From an uncultured Lachnospiraceae bacterium (GTDB taxonomy: Bacteria > Bacillota > Clostridia > Lachnospirales > Lachnospiraceae): DNA of 8,549 nucleotides. The notes beneath the pieces were generated by a model. It was not told the DNA's origin, did not search any database, and saw nothing but the letters and a program-made list of their open reading frames with translations. Made by a program: the position numbers and the translations under genes. Shown here piece after piece: positions 1-5,091 of the stretch (position 1 is its first letter; the number at the start of each line of letters is the position of its first letter). The stretch is taken from positions 1 to 8,549 of the forward strand of contig CAKRNI010000106.1 in the NCBI GenBank assembly GCA_934370915.1, written 5' to 3'.

Positions 1-186
1 CGCCTGTGCATGTCCGGAATCACCCTGGACCGCTTCTGATGTATAAGTTGATGGGAAGAAACGGTATAACTGCTCATTTTTAAATATCACCCTGTCAGTT
101 TCCTTCTTCTTGACCTCTCCAAGAATCCCTTCTATTTCTGCTTCTGTCAGCTTTCCGGCTTCACTCAGTTTTTTCATCCGGATGGC
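1..186 (-). pseudogene. C-terminal remnant of a mobile-element ParB-like protein (runs off left edge)
   Basis: Reading leftward from position 186 gives a frame beginning AIRMKKLSEAGKLTEAEIE and continuing through a segment with RFFPSTYT to the window edge (62 codons). From memory of the family, an A-I-R-M-K-K-L-S-x-x-G-x-L block followed later by a -FFP- motif is typical of the C-terminal third of ParB/Spo0J-like proteins carried by integrative elements. The frame is closed by an in-frame TAA at 189-187, and the ATG at 177-175 has no ribosome binding site. In the neighbouring frame the preceding bases read MDQKTDVSH, which resembles the residues that should come just before this block; a small deletion between two GCCAT-like repeats near 181-190 would explain the frame break. 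It differs in sequence from the chromosomal ParB in this window. The likely call is a broken gene, but the 3' end lies outside the window, so an alternative short product cannot be excluded. Confidence 0.55.
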
Positions 187-238
187 TTACATCCGTTTTT
201 TGATCCATAAGCTATCCTCCTCCAAAATATCTGTAACG

Positions 239-283
239 AAAAAAATCCGCCCAGAATAGATTCTTAATCTAATCTGAGCGGAT
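239..283 (-). terminator. Rho-independent terminator, leftward
   Basis: The arms at 245-262 and 266-283 form a long hairpin: ATCCGC pairs with GCGGAT, CAGA with TCTG, and TAGATT with AATCTA, around a 3-nt loop. On the minus strand it is followed by a run of T (complement of A239-A244). This is a strong intrinsic terminator for leftward transcription. The unit it ends is unclear: the tRNA upstream already has its own terminator at 472-514, so this one may serve the small reading frame at 269-334 or be a leftover of the decayed element. Confidence 0.75.
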
Positions 284-334
284 AGATCCGTCAGGCCTGT
301 TTTGTTCAGGCAAGAAAACCATATTTACATTCAT
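269..334 (-). CDS. Possible 21-residue small reading frame overlapping a terminator
   Basis: An ATG at 334 opens a 21-codon leftward frame (begins MNVNMVFLPEQ, ends with TAG at 271-269). A G-rich stretch, GGGGTG, lies three bases upstream and could act as a ribosome binding site. The 3' end runs into the terminator hairpin at 245-283. The same frame continues upstream with two stops at roughly 380 and 410, so it may be the tail of a decayed gene and not a working small protein. I do not recognise the product. Confidence 0.2.
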   Translation of the reverse strand: MNVNMVFLPEQNRPDGSIRSD

Positions 335-471
335 TGACACCCCAATCCTTATCCTACGCTGTAGTTATCTCCGTTCGGTGCCAGGATTGAATTATTGCAT
401 TGGTTGCCCGTTAATAAATTTCGTTGCTCGATATCTGCGTTTAAGTGTTCTTTCGGTGCTCACGAGCACCA
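284..471. other. Non-coding or decayed stretch between two leftward terminators
   Basis: Apart from the small frame at 269-334, no convincing gene is seen. Leftward, a frame interrupted by stops contains a basic segment (TERTLKRRYRATKF, starting near 460). It looks like the remains of a short coding sequence but I cannot name it. A perfect inverted repeat GGTGCT-CACG-AGCACC lies at 455-470, immediately beyond the T-run of the tRNA terminator; it has no T-tract of its own. The stretch lies on the 3' side of the tRNA-Arg gene, where integrated elements commonly sit. Confidence 0.4.
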
Positions 472-514
472 GAAAAAAGAAAAAGCAACAATGAACTTTT
501 ACGATCATTGCTGC
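472..514 (-). terminator. Terminator of the tRNA-Arg transcript
   Basis: On the minus strand GCAGCAATGA (514-505) pairs with TCATTGTTGC (494-485) as a 10-bp stem with one G-U pair and a 10-nt loop. A T-rich tail follows (complement of 484-472, T5-C-T6). It begins ten bases after the 3' end of the tRNA and is a textbook intrinsic terminator for it. Confidence 0.85.
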
Positions 515-524
515 AAAAAATGCA

Positions 525-596
525 CGTTCCCAGGGGGAATCGAACCCTCAACTAGTGCTTAGGAGGCGCTTGTTATATCCATTTAACTATGGGAAC
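525..596 (-). tRNA. tRNA-Arg (anticodon CCT), two stem mismatches
   Basis: The minus strand folds as a full cloverleaf of 72 nt. The acceptor stem GTTCCCA/TGGGAAC is perfect, the D-stem is GTTA/TAAC with GG in the loop, the anticodon loop CTCCTAA gives CCT (Arg, reads AGG), the variable loop has 4 nt, and the T-loop TTCGATT is normal. The discriminator is G, and CCA is not encoded (the next bases are TGC). Two stem positions are unpaired: C29-A41 in the anticodon stem and A50-C64 in the T-stem. Each is what a single transition from a normal pair would give. It has its own promoter (716-744) and terminator (472-514), so it is probably transcribed; whether it is fully functional is less sure. 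tRNA-Arg genes are common integration sites, and mobile-element remains lie on its 3' side. Confidence 0.9.
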
Positions 597-709
597 AAAT
601 GCCGTATTTTCGGGCTTTTTCAGCCTTTTCGGTCACGGCGACCAACTTTATGAACTCAACCACTTTCGTCTGGCGAGGCCACAGAAACATGCAACTTTAA
701 AAAGCTACG
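597..709 (-). ncRNA. Structured 5' leader of the tRNA-Arg transcript (unidentified RNA)
   Basis: About 110 nt separate the predicted start point (near 709) from the tRNA. On the minus strand this leader contains three hairpins. One is at 687-664 (TTTC...GAAA and GGC/GCC with a 3-nt loop, one bulge and one mismatch). A second is at 645-629 (TTGGTC/GACCGA, loop GCCGT), and a third at 625-613 (GGCT/AGCC, A-rich loop). The 5-nt loop of the second hairpin (635-639) is exactly complementary to ACGGC at 605-601, giving a possible pseudoknot that encloses the third hairpin. No terminator separates it from the tRNA. I do not recognise a named riboswitch or small RNA class. It may be a processed leader, a cis-regulator or an independent structured RNA. 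Confidence 0.4.
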
Positions 710-715
710 CTATAT

Positions 716-744
716 ATCTTAACAAACAACACCCTGAAAGTCAA
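716..744 (-). promoter_or_regulatory. Sigma-A-type promoter for the leader/tRNA-Arg unit
   Basis: On the minus strand the -35 box TTGACT (744-739) is separated by 17 bp from the -10 box TAAGAT (721-716). This is close to consensus with ideal spacing. It starts just beyond the terminator of the par operon and points at the tRNA. Confidence 0.75.
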
Positions 745-775
745 GACATCAAAGCTTCACTTCACACGAAAAGCT

Positions 776-828
776 AAAAGCCATCGCGCACAATCCGTAA
801 TCTGAGATTCTGTGTCGTGATGGCTTTT
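776..828 (-). terminator. Terminator of the parA-parB-DUF4446-DUF3881 operon (possibly bidirectional)
   Basis: AAAAGCCATC (776-785) pairs perfectly with GATGGCTTTT (819-828), and the stem extends inward through further pairs (GCG, CACA). It begins 10 bases after the TAG stop of the last operon gene. The minus strand continues TTTTAGCTTTT after the hairpin. The plus side is also T-rich, so it could work both ways. Confidence 0.75.
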
Positions 829-838
829 ATTTTATAAC

Positions 839-1744
839 CTATTTTATTCCCTGTTTTCTTATAATGTCTTCCAACTTCAGAGTGCCCTGCATCCAGATCT
901 GTCCCTTAAAACGGCGGCCCGGCTGTGGTTCACCTAAGAGGTCTTTACTGTTGATGCAGACTACAAACTCCAGATCGTGACTTTCGATCTTCATACGGTA
1001 AATTTCCTCTTTTGTGTAAATATTCCGGATTTTTTCAACTTCTTGAATTTCTCCGATGACGGAATACTGGTCGCATTCCACACCGCAAGGCATAAAGCAG
1101 GAGTCTATAATAGAGTAGAGATCCTCCTTCATGGCTCTTCTGGAAATCTGAGAGTAAAGATCGATATCCTCGATGGTCAAGCTCTCCATGGCGTCCTCGT
1201 CTCCATTTTTTGCGGCCTCAATCAGACTGTTGCGGTTTTTCGCAGCAACCTTTGCCTTCTGGATCTGTTTCTGGCTCTTCTTGATCGGAAGAAGGACCTT
1301 TCCACCGACGGACATCCCGGAAAAGCAGACGGAATCGATCTTGGAGTGATGTTCTTTATCCAACATTCTTTCCCTGAATTCAAGAAAATTCTGGATGTAG
1401 AAGATCAATGTGATACCGACCTTATTCTCATCCACCATGCCGGAGTACGTCTCTTTCTCCGTATGTCTCTGTACGGAACACTCTTCCGTAGATCCGATCA
1501 CATTGCTCTCCAGATATGGGAAGTAGAACTCCCGATCGAAATTTCCCTCTTCGTTCAGTTCTCCGATGATCGAGATTCCAAGCCCCGGAGCAACTTCCGC
1601 GCGCATTTCGCAGACATTGCTCTCCTCGTCGACCTGAACACATCGCGTCATCGACGGCTGCCGTTCCAGCAAATCCAGCAGTTTTTCAATATCTTTTTTC
1701 TTTGTATACATGCTGAAACCAGCTGCACGTAAAAATTTATGCAT
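839..1744 (-). CDS. DUF3881 family protein, function unknown
   Basis: The 301-residue protein starts MHKFLRAAGFS and matches my memory of the DUF3881 family, a cytosolic family found mainly in Lachnospiraceae with no assigned activity. No signal peptide or membrane helix is visible. Visible blocks are YFPYLES near residue 77, CFSGMSVGGKVLLPI near 141-155, a central charged helical part rich in K, E and D, and a C-terminal PGRRFKGQIWMQG motif. It is the last gene of the par operon. Start choice: the ATG at 1744 lies five bases after the upstream stop. A TTG at 1753 would add three residues and overlap the upstream TGA, but the AAGGAG box sits only four bases from it. The spacing to ATG is long (13 nt), so the TTG start stays possible. 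The position after parAB suggests co-expression with segregation genes but does not show a role in segregation. Confidence 0.75.
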   Translation of the reverse strand: MHKFLRAAGFSMYTKKKDIEKLLDLLERQPSMTRCVQVDEESNVCEMRAEVAPGLGISIIGELNEEGNFDREFYFPYLESNVIGSTEECSVQRHTEKETYSGMVDENKVGITLIFYIQNFLEFRERMLDKEHHSKIDSVCFSGMSVGGKVLLPIKKSQKQIQKAKVAAKNRNSLIEAAKNGDEDAMESLTIEDIDLYSQISRRAMKEDLYSIIDSCFMPCGVECDQYSVIGEIQEVEKIRNIYTKEEIYRMKIESHDLEFVVCINSKDLLGEPQPGRRFKGQIWMQGTLKLEDIIRKQGIK

Positions 1745-1749
1745 ATGGA

Positions 1750-2556
1750 TCAATAATCTCCTTTATTATCCTCACCGTCGGGATCATCTGGCAGAGCATC
1801 AAAATTTTCGATGGTGTCTGTCTCAATCTCAACTTCTTCTACATCGTATGCGTCAGCATACTTTTTTACACGTTTTTCCTCATTCTCACGGCGCTCTGCC
1901 TGACGTTTTCTCAATTCCTTCATGCGCTCGCTCTTTTTGCGCTCGCTGCTCGGAACCTCGATATCCTGCTCTCCTGAGCCGCCTTTTAACTCTTTCTTCT
2001 TGCCGTTTGCGGCCTTTTCCTTCATAGCGAGGCGCTCATCCATCGTCGGACGTTTTACATAGCCCAGCGCCTGCTCCAGCGCTTCCTGCTCCTCACCGCC
2101 AAGGAGAACCTCAGTTGCACCTTCCTCTACCTCTTTTAAGTAGATATAACAACCCTCACGGCTGTGAACAACATCCAGTATGAAACCACTGTTGTTGTTG
2201 TCTAACATTGCGATAACAAAGCTTAGATTGCCGCCCATGCCCTTGAACGCATTGTACTTAACATATCCGAATTTCTGGAATGAGGACTTGATCTGCCTGG
2301 AAAGCTGCTTCATCGCATCCTTGCTGGCGCGATCTTTTTCCTGCAGCTCCTCCATCTCATCCATGATGTCCATGATCGTATCTTCCAGTGTCTCCGCGTC
2401 TTTTCCGCGCATGAAGATATCATACCTTCGGTACAGTTTATTGAGCTTTACAATACAAATGATCACCACAATCAATAATACCAATGACAGGATTGAAAAT
2501 CCGACGATCAGTACCATTGGATCAATGGGAATACTGTATAACATACTGTTTTCCAT
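1750..2556 (-). CDS. DUF4446 family single-pass membrane protein with long charged tail
   Basis: The 268-residue protein has a short N-terminus, one hydrophobic helix (about residues 14-37), then a probable coiled coil (52-92). The DUF4446 core follows (about 93-165), recognised from FQKFGYVKYNAFKGMGGNLS and the later SGFILDVVHSREG and YIYLKEV segments. Members commonly lie directly downstream of parB in Clostridia; the biochemical role is unknown. After the core comes a tail of about 100 residues (171-268) rich in K, E, R and D, which turns strongly acidic at the end. From memory most DUF4446 proteins are nearer 150-180 residues, so this tail is an extension. The likely topology is a membrane-anchored protein with the core and tail in the cytoplasm. 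It starts 49 bp after parB stops; a GGAAGGA box lies upstream at a long spacing of about 13 bases. Its TGA is followed closely by the next gene. Confidence 0.8.
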   Translation of the reverse strand: MENSMLYSIPIDPMVLIVGFSILSLVLLIVVIICIVKLNKLYRRYDIFMRGKDAETLEDTIMDIMDEMEELQEKDRASKDAMKQLSRQIKSSFQKFGYVKYNAFKGMGGNLSFVIAMLDNNNSGFILDVVHSREGCYIYLKEVEEGATEVLLGGEEQEALEQALGYVKRPTMDERLAMKEKAANGKKKELKGGSGEQDIEVPSSERKKSERMKELRKRQAERRENEEKRVKKYADAYDVEEVEIETDTIENFDALPDDPDGEDNKGDY

Positions 2557-2605
2557 ATTCTGTTTTCTGTCCTTCCGTTTGTGTCTGTGCTTTTCGTTTG
2601 ATTTA

Positions 2606-3745
2606 TTACACTCTTAAAGACTCCATAAGTTCGATCAGACGTTCTAACTCTTCCTGGGAATAGTACTCGATCTCGATCCTTCCCTTATTTTTATCTTTCT
2701 GGTTGATAACGACCTTCGTACCCATGATGGACTTTAATTTGTCTTCCACCTGCCGGTAGATGAGATCGATATCTGGTCCCTTTTCCGGTTTCTTTTCCTT
2801 CGGCGGACGGTTCATCATCTTGACAAGTTTTTCCACGTCACGCACGCTTAATTTTTCCTCGATGATCTTTTCAGCCACCTGATACTGGCGTTCACCTTCC
2901 TCAAGTCCGAGAAGTGCTCTCGCATGCCCGCTGGAAATCTTTCCACCTGCCAGCATATCCTGCACACGAATATCAAGTTTCAGAAGCCGCATGCTGTTTG
3001 TGATCGTCGCACGATTCTTGGATACACGATTTGCAATCTCCTCCTGCGTGAGATGAAACTCCTGAATCAGTTGCTGGAATGCCTGTGCTTCCTCGATTGG
3101 GTTTAAGTCAGCACGCTGTACATTCTCAATCAACGCGATCTCCATCGTCTGCTGCTTATCATATTCACGGATCAGTACAGGAACATCTGTGATTCCGGCA
3201 AGTTTTGCCGCGCGCCAACGACGCTCACCGGCGATGATCTCATAATGATTTCCCTTTTTCTGGACAATCAGCGGCTGCAAGATTCCATATTGTTTGATGG
3301 AATCTGCCAGTTCCTGAAGGCTTTCCTCATCAAAATTTTTTCTCGGCTGCTCGCTGTTTGGTTCGATCAGGTTGAGCTTCAATGTCTGCTCTATCGGCTT
3401 TTCCACGATCTTTTCGACCGGTTTTTCTACGATTTTCTCGACAATTTTCTCAACCGGCTTCTCGACGATCTTTTCAACAATTTTTTCCACCGGTTTCTCG
3501 ACGATCTTTTCGACTACTTTTTCTACAACGATCGGTTCAGCATTCATGTCTGTCTTTGCTGTTTTACTGCTATCCGTCTTTTTCCCGGTTCCATCTTTTT
3601 CCGTATTTTTCGTGGTTCCCTGATTTACCATCAGGCGCTCTTTTCTCTCACTTCTGCTCGCTTTTTCTGCAGCGTTCTCTTTCGTAGTTGTGACTTCTTC
3701 CCCGAAGAACGCGCCTAAACCTTTACCTAATCCACGCTTCGCCAT
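2606..3745 (-). CDS. parB: Chromosome partitioning protein ParB (Spo0J-like) with repeat linker
   Basis: ParB loads at parS, spreads as a CTP-dependent clamp, recruits SMC and stimulates ParA. The 379-residue protein has the conserved N-terminal ParA-contact peptide ([12 protein letters not shown], residues 4-15) and a polar linker (16-70). A low-complexity block follows at 73-120, built of about twelve tetrapeptides of type [I/P/V]-V-E-K. The ParB/Spo0J N-domain runs from about 121, with GERRWRAAK at 173-181 and [14 protein letters not shown] at 207-220, both parts of the CTP-binding region. The helix-turn-helix for parS is at 231-256 ([20 protein letters not shown]). A C-terminal dimerisation domain ends at 379. 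Typical ParB proteins have about 280-300 residues; the excess is the linker. The ATG shares its A with the parA stop (TAATG), with AGGAG upstream, indicating translational coupling. This is an intact gene with all core motifs. Confidence 0.97.
   Translation of the reverse strand: MAKRGLGKGLGAFFGEEVTTTKENAAEKASRSERKERLMVNQGTTKNTEKDGTGKKTDSSKTAKTDMNAEPIVVEKVVEKIVEKPVEKIVEKIVEKPVEKIVEKIVEKPVEKIVEKPIEQTLKLNLIEPNSEQPRKNFDEESLQELADSIKQYGILQPLIVQKKGNHYEIIAGERRWRAAKLAGITDVPVLIREYDKQQTMEIALIENVQRADLNPIEEAQAFQQLIQEFHLTQEEIANRVSKNRATITNSMRLLKLDIRVQDMLAGGKISSGHARALLGLEEGERQYQVAEKIIEEKLSVRDVEKLVKMMNRPPKEKKPEKGPDIDLIYRQVEDKLKSIMGTKVVINQKDKNKGRIEIEYYSQEELERLIELMESLRV
3386..3529 (-). repeat. Tandem tetrapeptide (V-E-K) coding repeat inside parB
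   Basis: Twelve consecutive 12-bp units encode [44 protein letters not shown] and a degenerate PIEQ. Proline enters every third unit in the middle, giving a higher-order 36-bp period. The units differ at many synonymous positions (GTC, GTT, GTA, GTG; GAA, GAG; AAA, AAG), so the protein pattern is better conserved than the DNA. Confidence 0.9.
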
Positions 3746-4515
3746 TATATTTCTTCTCCTCTGCTGATGACTTCCGCTGCTAAAAGTCTGTAGCTCTCCG
3801 CTCCTGATGATCGGCTGTCATAGAGATTGATCGGTATGCCGTAGCTCGGCGCCTCAGCCAGTCTGACATTTCGCGGAATAATTGTCTTATAAATATTTTC
3901 ATTCAAGTGTTCTTTCACGTTTTCTACAACTTCCAAAGACAGATTTGTTCTGGAATCATACATTGTAAAAACAACACCCTCTACTTCCAAAGACGGATTT
4001 AGCTTTTTCTGAACAAGATTTACCGTTTTTAATACCTGACTTAATCCCTCCAGTGCATAGTATTCACACTGGATTGGGACAAGAACTGTATTGGCCGCAG
4101 TCAGTGCGTTGATCGTAAGAAGGTTCAGGGACGGAGGACAGTCAATGATAATAAAATCATACTTTCCGTCTAACAGTTCCATATTTTTCTTGAGGATACT
4201 CTCCTTTTCTTCCATATCGAGAAGCTCGATCTCTGCTCCGGCAAGGTCCACATCTGACGGCATCACGTCCAGACGTTCCTGCACACTTGGATTGATACAC
4301 TCATCCACAGTGCATTCCCCCATCAGCAGTTCGTATACAGTATTGTCAATATTTCCTTTTTCCAATCCAAGTCCACTTGTTGTATTTCCCTGCGGATCAA
4401 AGTCCACAGTCAACACTCTCTGCCCTGCTTCAGCCAGGCAGGCGGATAAATTGATTGCAGTCGTCGTCTTTCCGACACCACCCTTTTGATTTGTAATTGC
4501 AATAATACGTCCCAT
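3745..4515 (-). CDS. parA: Chromosome partitioning ATPase ParA (Soj)
   Basis: ParA is a deviant Walker ATPase that binds DNA non-specifically as an ATP dimer and works with ParB to organise and segregate origins. The 256-residue protein has the deviant Walker A motif KGGVGKTT at 11-18 with the signature lysine K11, the switch I region DFDPQGN at 38-44, Walker B FIIIDCPP at 121-128, and the conserved RLAEAPSYG block at 218-226. Length and motifs match chromosomal Soj, with no N-terminal DNA-binding extension of plasmid type Ia ParA. The ATG has AAAGGA seven bases upstream. It is the first gene of a leftward operon and overlaps parB by one base. An extended -10 promoter lies near 4665-4673. Two parS sites lie upstream, so ParB spreading could influence this promoter; that is inference. 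Confidence 0.97.
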   Translation of the reverse strand: MGRIIAITNQKGGVGKTTTAINLSACLAEAGQRVLTVDFDPQGNTTSGLGLEKGNIDNTVYELLMGECTVDECINPSVQERLDVMPSDVDLAGAEIELLDMEEKESILKKNMELLDGKYDFIIIDCPPSLNLLTINALTAANTVLVPIQCEYYALEGLSQVLKTVNLVQKKLNPSLEVEGVVFTMYDSRTNLSLEVVENVKEHLNENIYKTIIPRNVRLAEAPSYGIPINLYDSRSSGAESYRLLAAEVISRGEEI

Positions 4516-4664
4516 ACCTCTATCCTTTCTGCAGGTCAGCTCTATTTTTATTATCGTATAATCGTTTCACATATCAGTCTGGTTAGCCTATTTTAACCAG
4601 TTTTGCCGATTTCCTCTATCATTTTATTCTTCATAATCTTACAATCAGATCATTAGCGAAACTT

Positions 4665-4673
4665 AGTATAACA
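4665..4673 (-). promoter_or_regulatory. Extended -10 promoter upstream of parA
   Basis: On the minus strand TGT-TATACT (4673-4665) is a good extended -10 element, with TG one base before a near-consensus -10. No strong -35 box lies 17 bp upstream, which is usual for this promoter type. The start point would be near 4658, giving a leader of about 140 nt before parA that includes the CTGGTTA/TAACCAG hairpin. Confidence 0.5.
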
Positions 4674-4718
4674 CAATTTTTCTTATTTTCCTATTGATTT
4701 ACCCTATAAAATTAAAAA

Positions 4719-4734
4719 TGTTTCACGTGAAACA
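4719..4734. other. parS site 1 (ParB binding site)
   Basis: TGTTTCACGTGAAACA is a perfect 16-bp palindrome identical to the Firmicutes parS consensus. Symmetry extends outward by A/T bases to 26 bp (4714-4739). ParB encoded at 2606-3745 is the expected partner. Confidence 0.95.
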
Positions 4735-4763
4735 TTTTTGCAAATCGTACAAGCTTCATTTTA

Positions 4764-4779
4764 TGTTTCACGTGAAACA
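4764..4779. other. parS site 2 (ParB binding site)
   Basis: A second perfect TGTTTCACGTGAAACA palindrome lies with its centre 45 bp from that of site 1. The pair lies between parA and the hydrolase gene. Confidence 0.95.
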
Positions 4780-4785
4780 TTTATT

Positions 4786-4852
4786 ACTGTTCACGCCTTG
4801 CGCAAACAGTAACTGATTTTGCCGATGCTTCGCATTCCAAATCGGCAAAATC
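4786..4852. repeat. Two adjacent inverted repeats beside parS
   Basis: The first repeat is ACTGTT/AACAGT (4786-4810), with an inner CGC/GCG part. The second is a perfect 12-bp inverted repeat GATTTTGCCGAT (4815-4826) / ATCGGCAAAATC (4841-4852) with a 14-nt spacer. A third copy of its core TTTTGCCGAT occurs at 4601-4610. Neither hairpin is followed by a T-run, so they do not look like terminators. They could be protein-binding sites or RNA hairpins in a long parA leader. Confidence 0.6.
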
Positions 4853-4952
4853 CACTACCACCACTATATTATACGGAATTTTCAGTTCAGAAAATTCCTA
4901 CTTGTGTACGGCAACAAACTTTATCTTCAGAAACATTTCATATTTTCGCCTG

Positions 4953-4981
4953 TTGTATCTCCCTACCAATTATATTATAAT
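4953..4981 (+). promoter_or_regulatory. Promoter for the alpha/beta-hydrolase gene
   Basis: TTGTAT (4953-4958) and TATAAT (4976-4981) are spaced by 17 bp, with transcription expected to start near 4988 and a leader of about 100 nt to the ATG at 5092. The -10 lies within an 18-bp palindrome ATTATATTATAATATAAT (4969-4986). Confidence 0.6.
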
Positions 4982-4999
4982 ATAATAAGGGTTTGTCAA
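4969..4999 (-). promoter_or_regulatory. Possible divergent leftward promoter sharing the AT palindrome
   Basis: On the minus strand a perfect TTGACA lies at 4999-4994, and TATAAT at 4974-4969 follows after a long 19-bp spacer (TAATAT at 16 bp is an alternative). It would drive leftward transcription through both parS sites toward parA with a leader of about 450 nt. The non-ideal spacing keeps this tentative. Confidence 0.35.
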
Positions 5000-5091
5000 A
5001 TAGGAATATAGTCATTGAAACCACTATTCTCCTCTCTCAATCCCTTGAAAATATATTTCTATAACATCATCATCTAAATCCGAGGTGAACT

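Larger units (their letters stand above)
4516..5091. other. Long intergenic region with two parS sites, hairpins and divergent promoters
   Basis: This 576-bp, A+T-rich stretch contains no convincing gene. It holds the parA promoter (4665-4673), a 7-bp inverted repeat CTGGTTA/TAACCAG (4579-4600) that would form a hairpin in the parA leader, and two parS sites 45 bp apart. Two further hairpin-forming repeats lie at 4786-4810 and 4815-4852, followed by an 18-bp palindrome with divergent promoter signals (4953-4999). No cluster of TTATCCACA-type DnaA boxes was seen, so it does not look like the replication origin. Confidence 0.7.

Noticed and set aside
589..777. Rightward 62-codon frame starting inside the tRNA-Arg gene
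   Set aside because: It is antisense to the tRNA, its leader and promoter, has no ribosome binding site, and its start lies in the acceptor stem. The structured RNA on the other strand explains the sequence better.
977..1732. Rightward 251-codon open frame opposite the DUF3881 gene
   Set aside because: It is a shadow of a strongly biased coding sequence on the minus strand. It has no family motif and no plausible start, and the opposite gene fits a known family and operon.
3245..3718. Rightward frames rich in F, S and D opposite parB, including repetitive [15 protein letters not shown] peptides
   Set aside because: They arise from the reverse complement of the V-E-K coding repeat in parB; the repetitive pattern is inherited from that repeat.
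4719..4779. Paired palindromes as a transcription-factor operator or CRISPR-like repeat
   Set aside because: The 16-mers are identical to the known parS consensus and lie beside parAB, which is a sufficient explanation; there are no regular spacers or cas genes.
4516..5091. Replication origin (oriC) candidate in the A+T-rich intergenic region
   Set aside because: No cluster of DnaA boxes is seen and dnaA or dnaN is not adjacent. The parS sites show proximity to the origin but not the origin itself.
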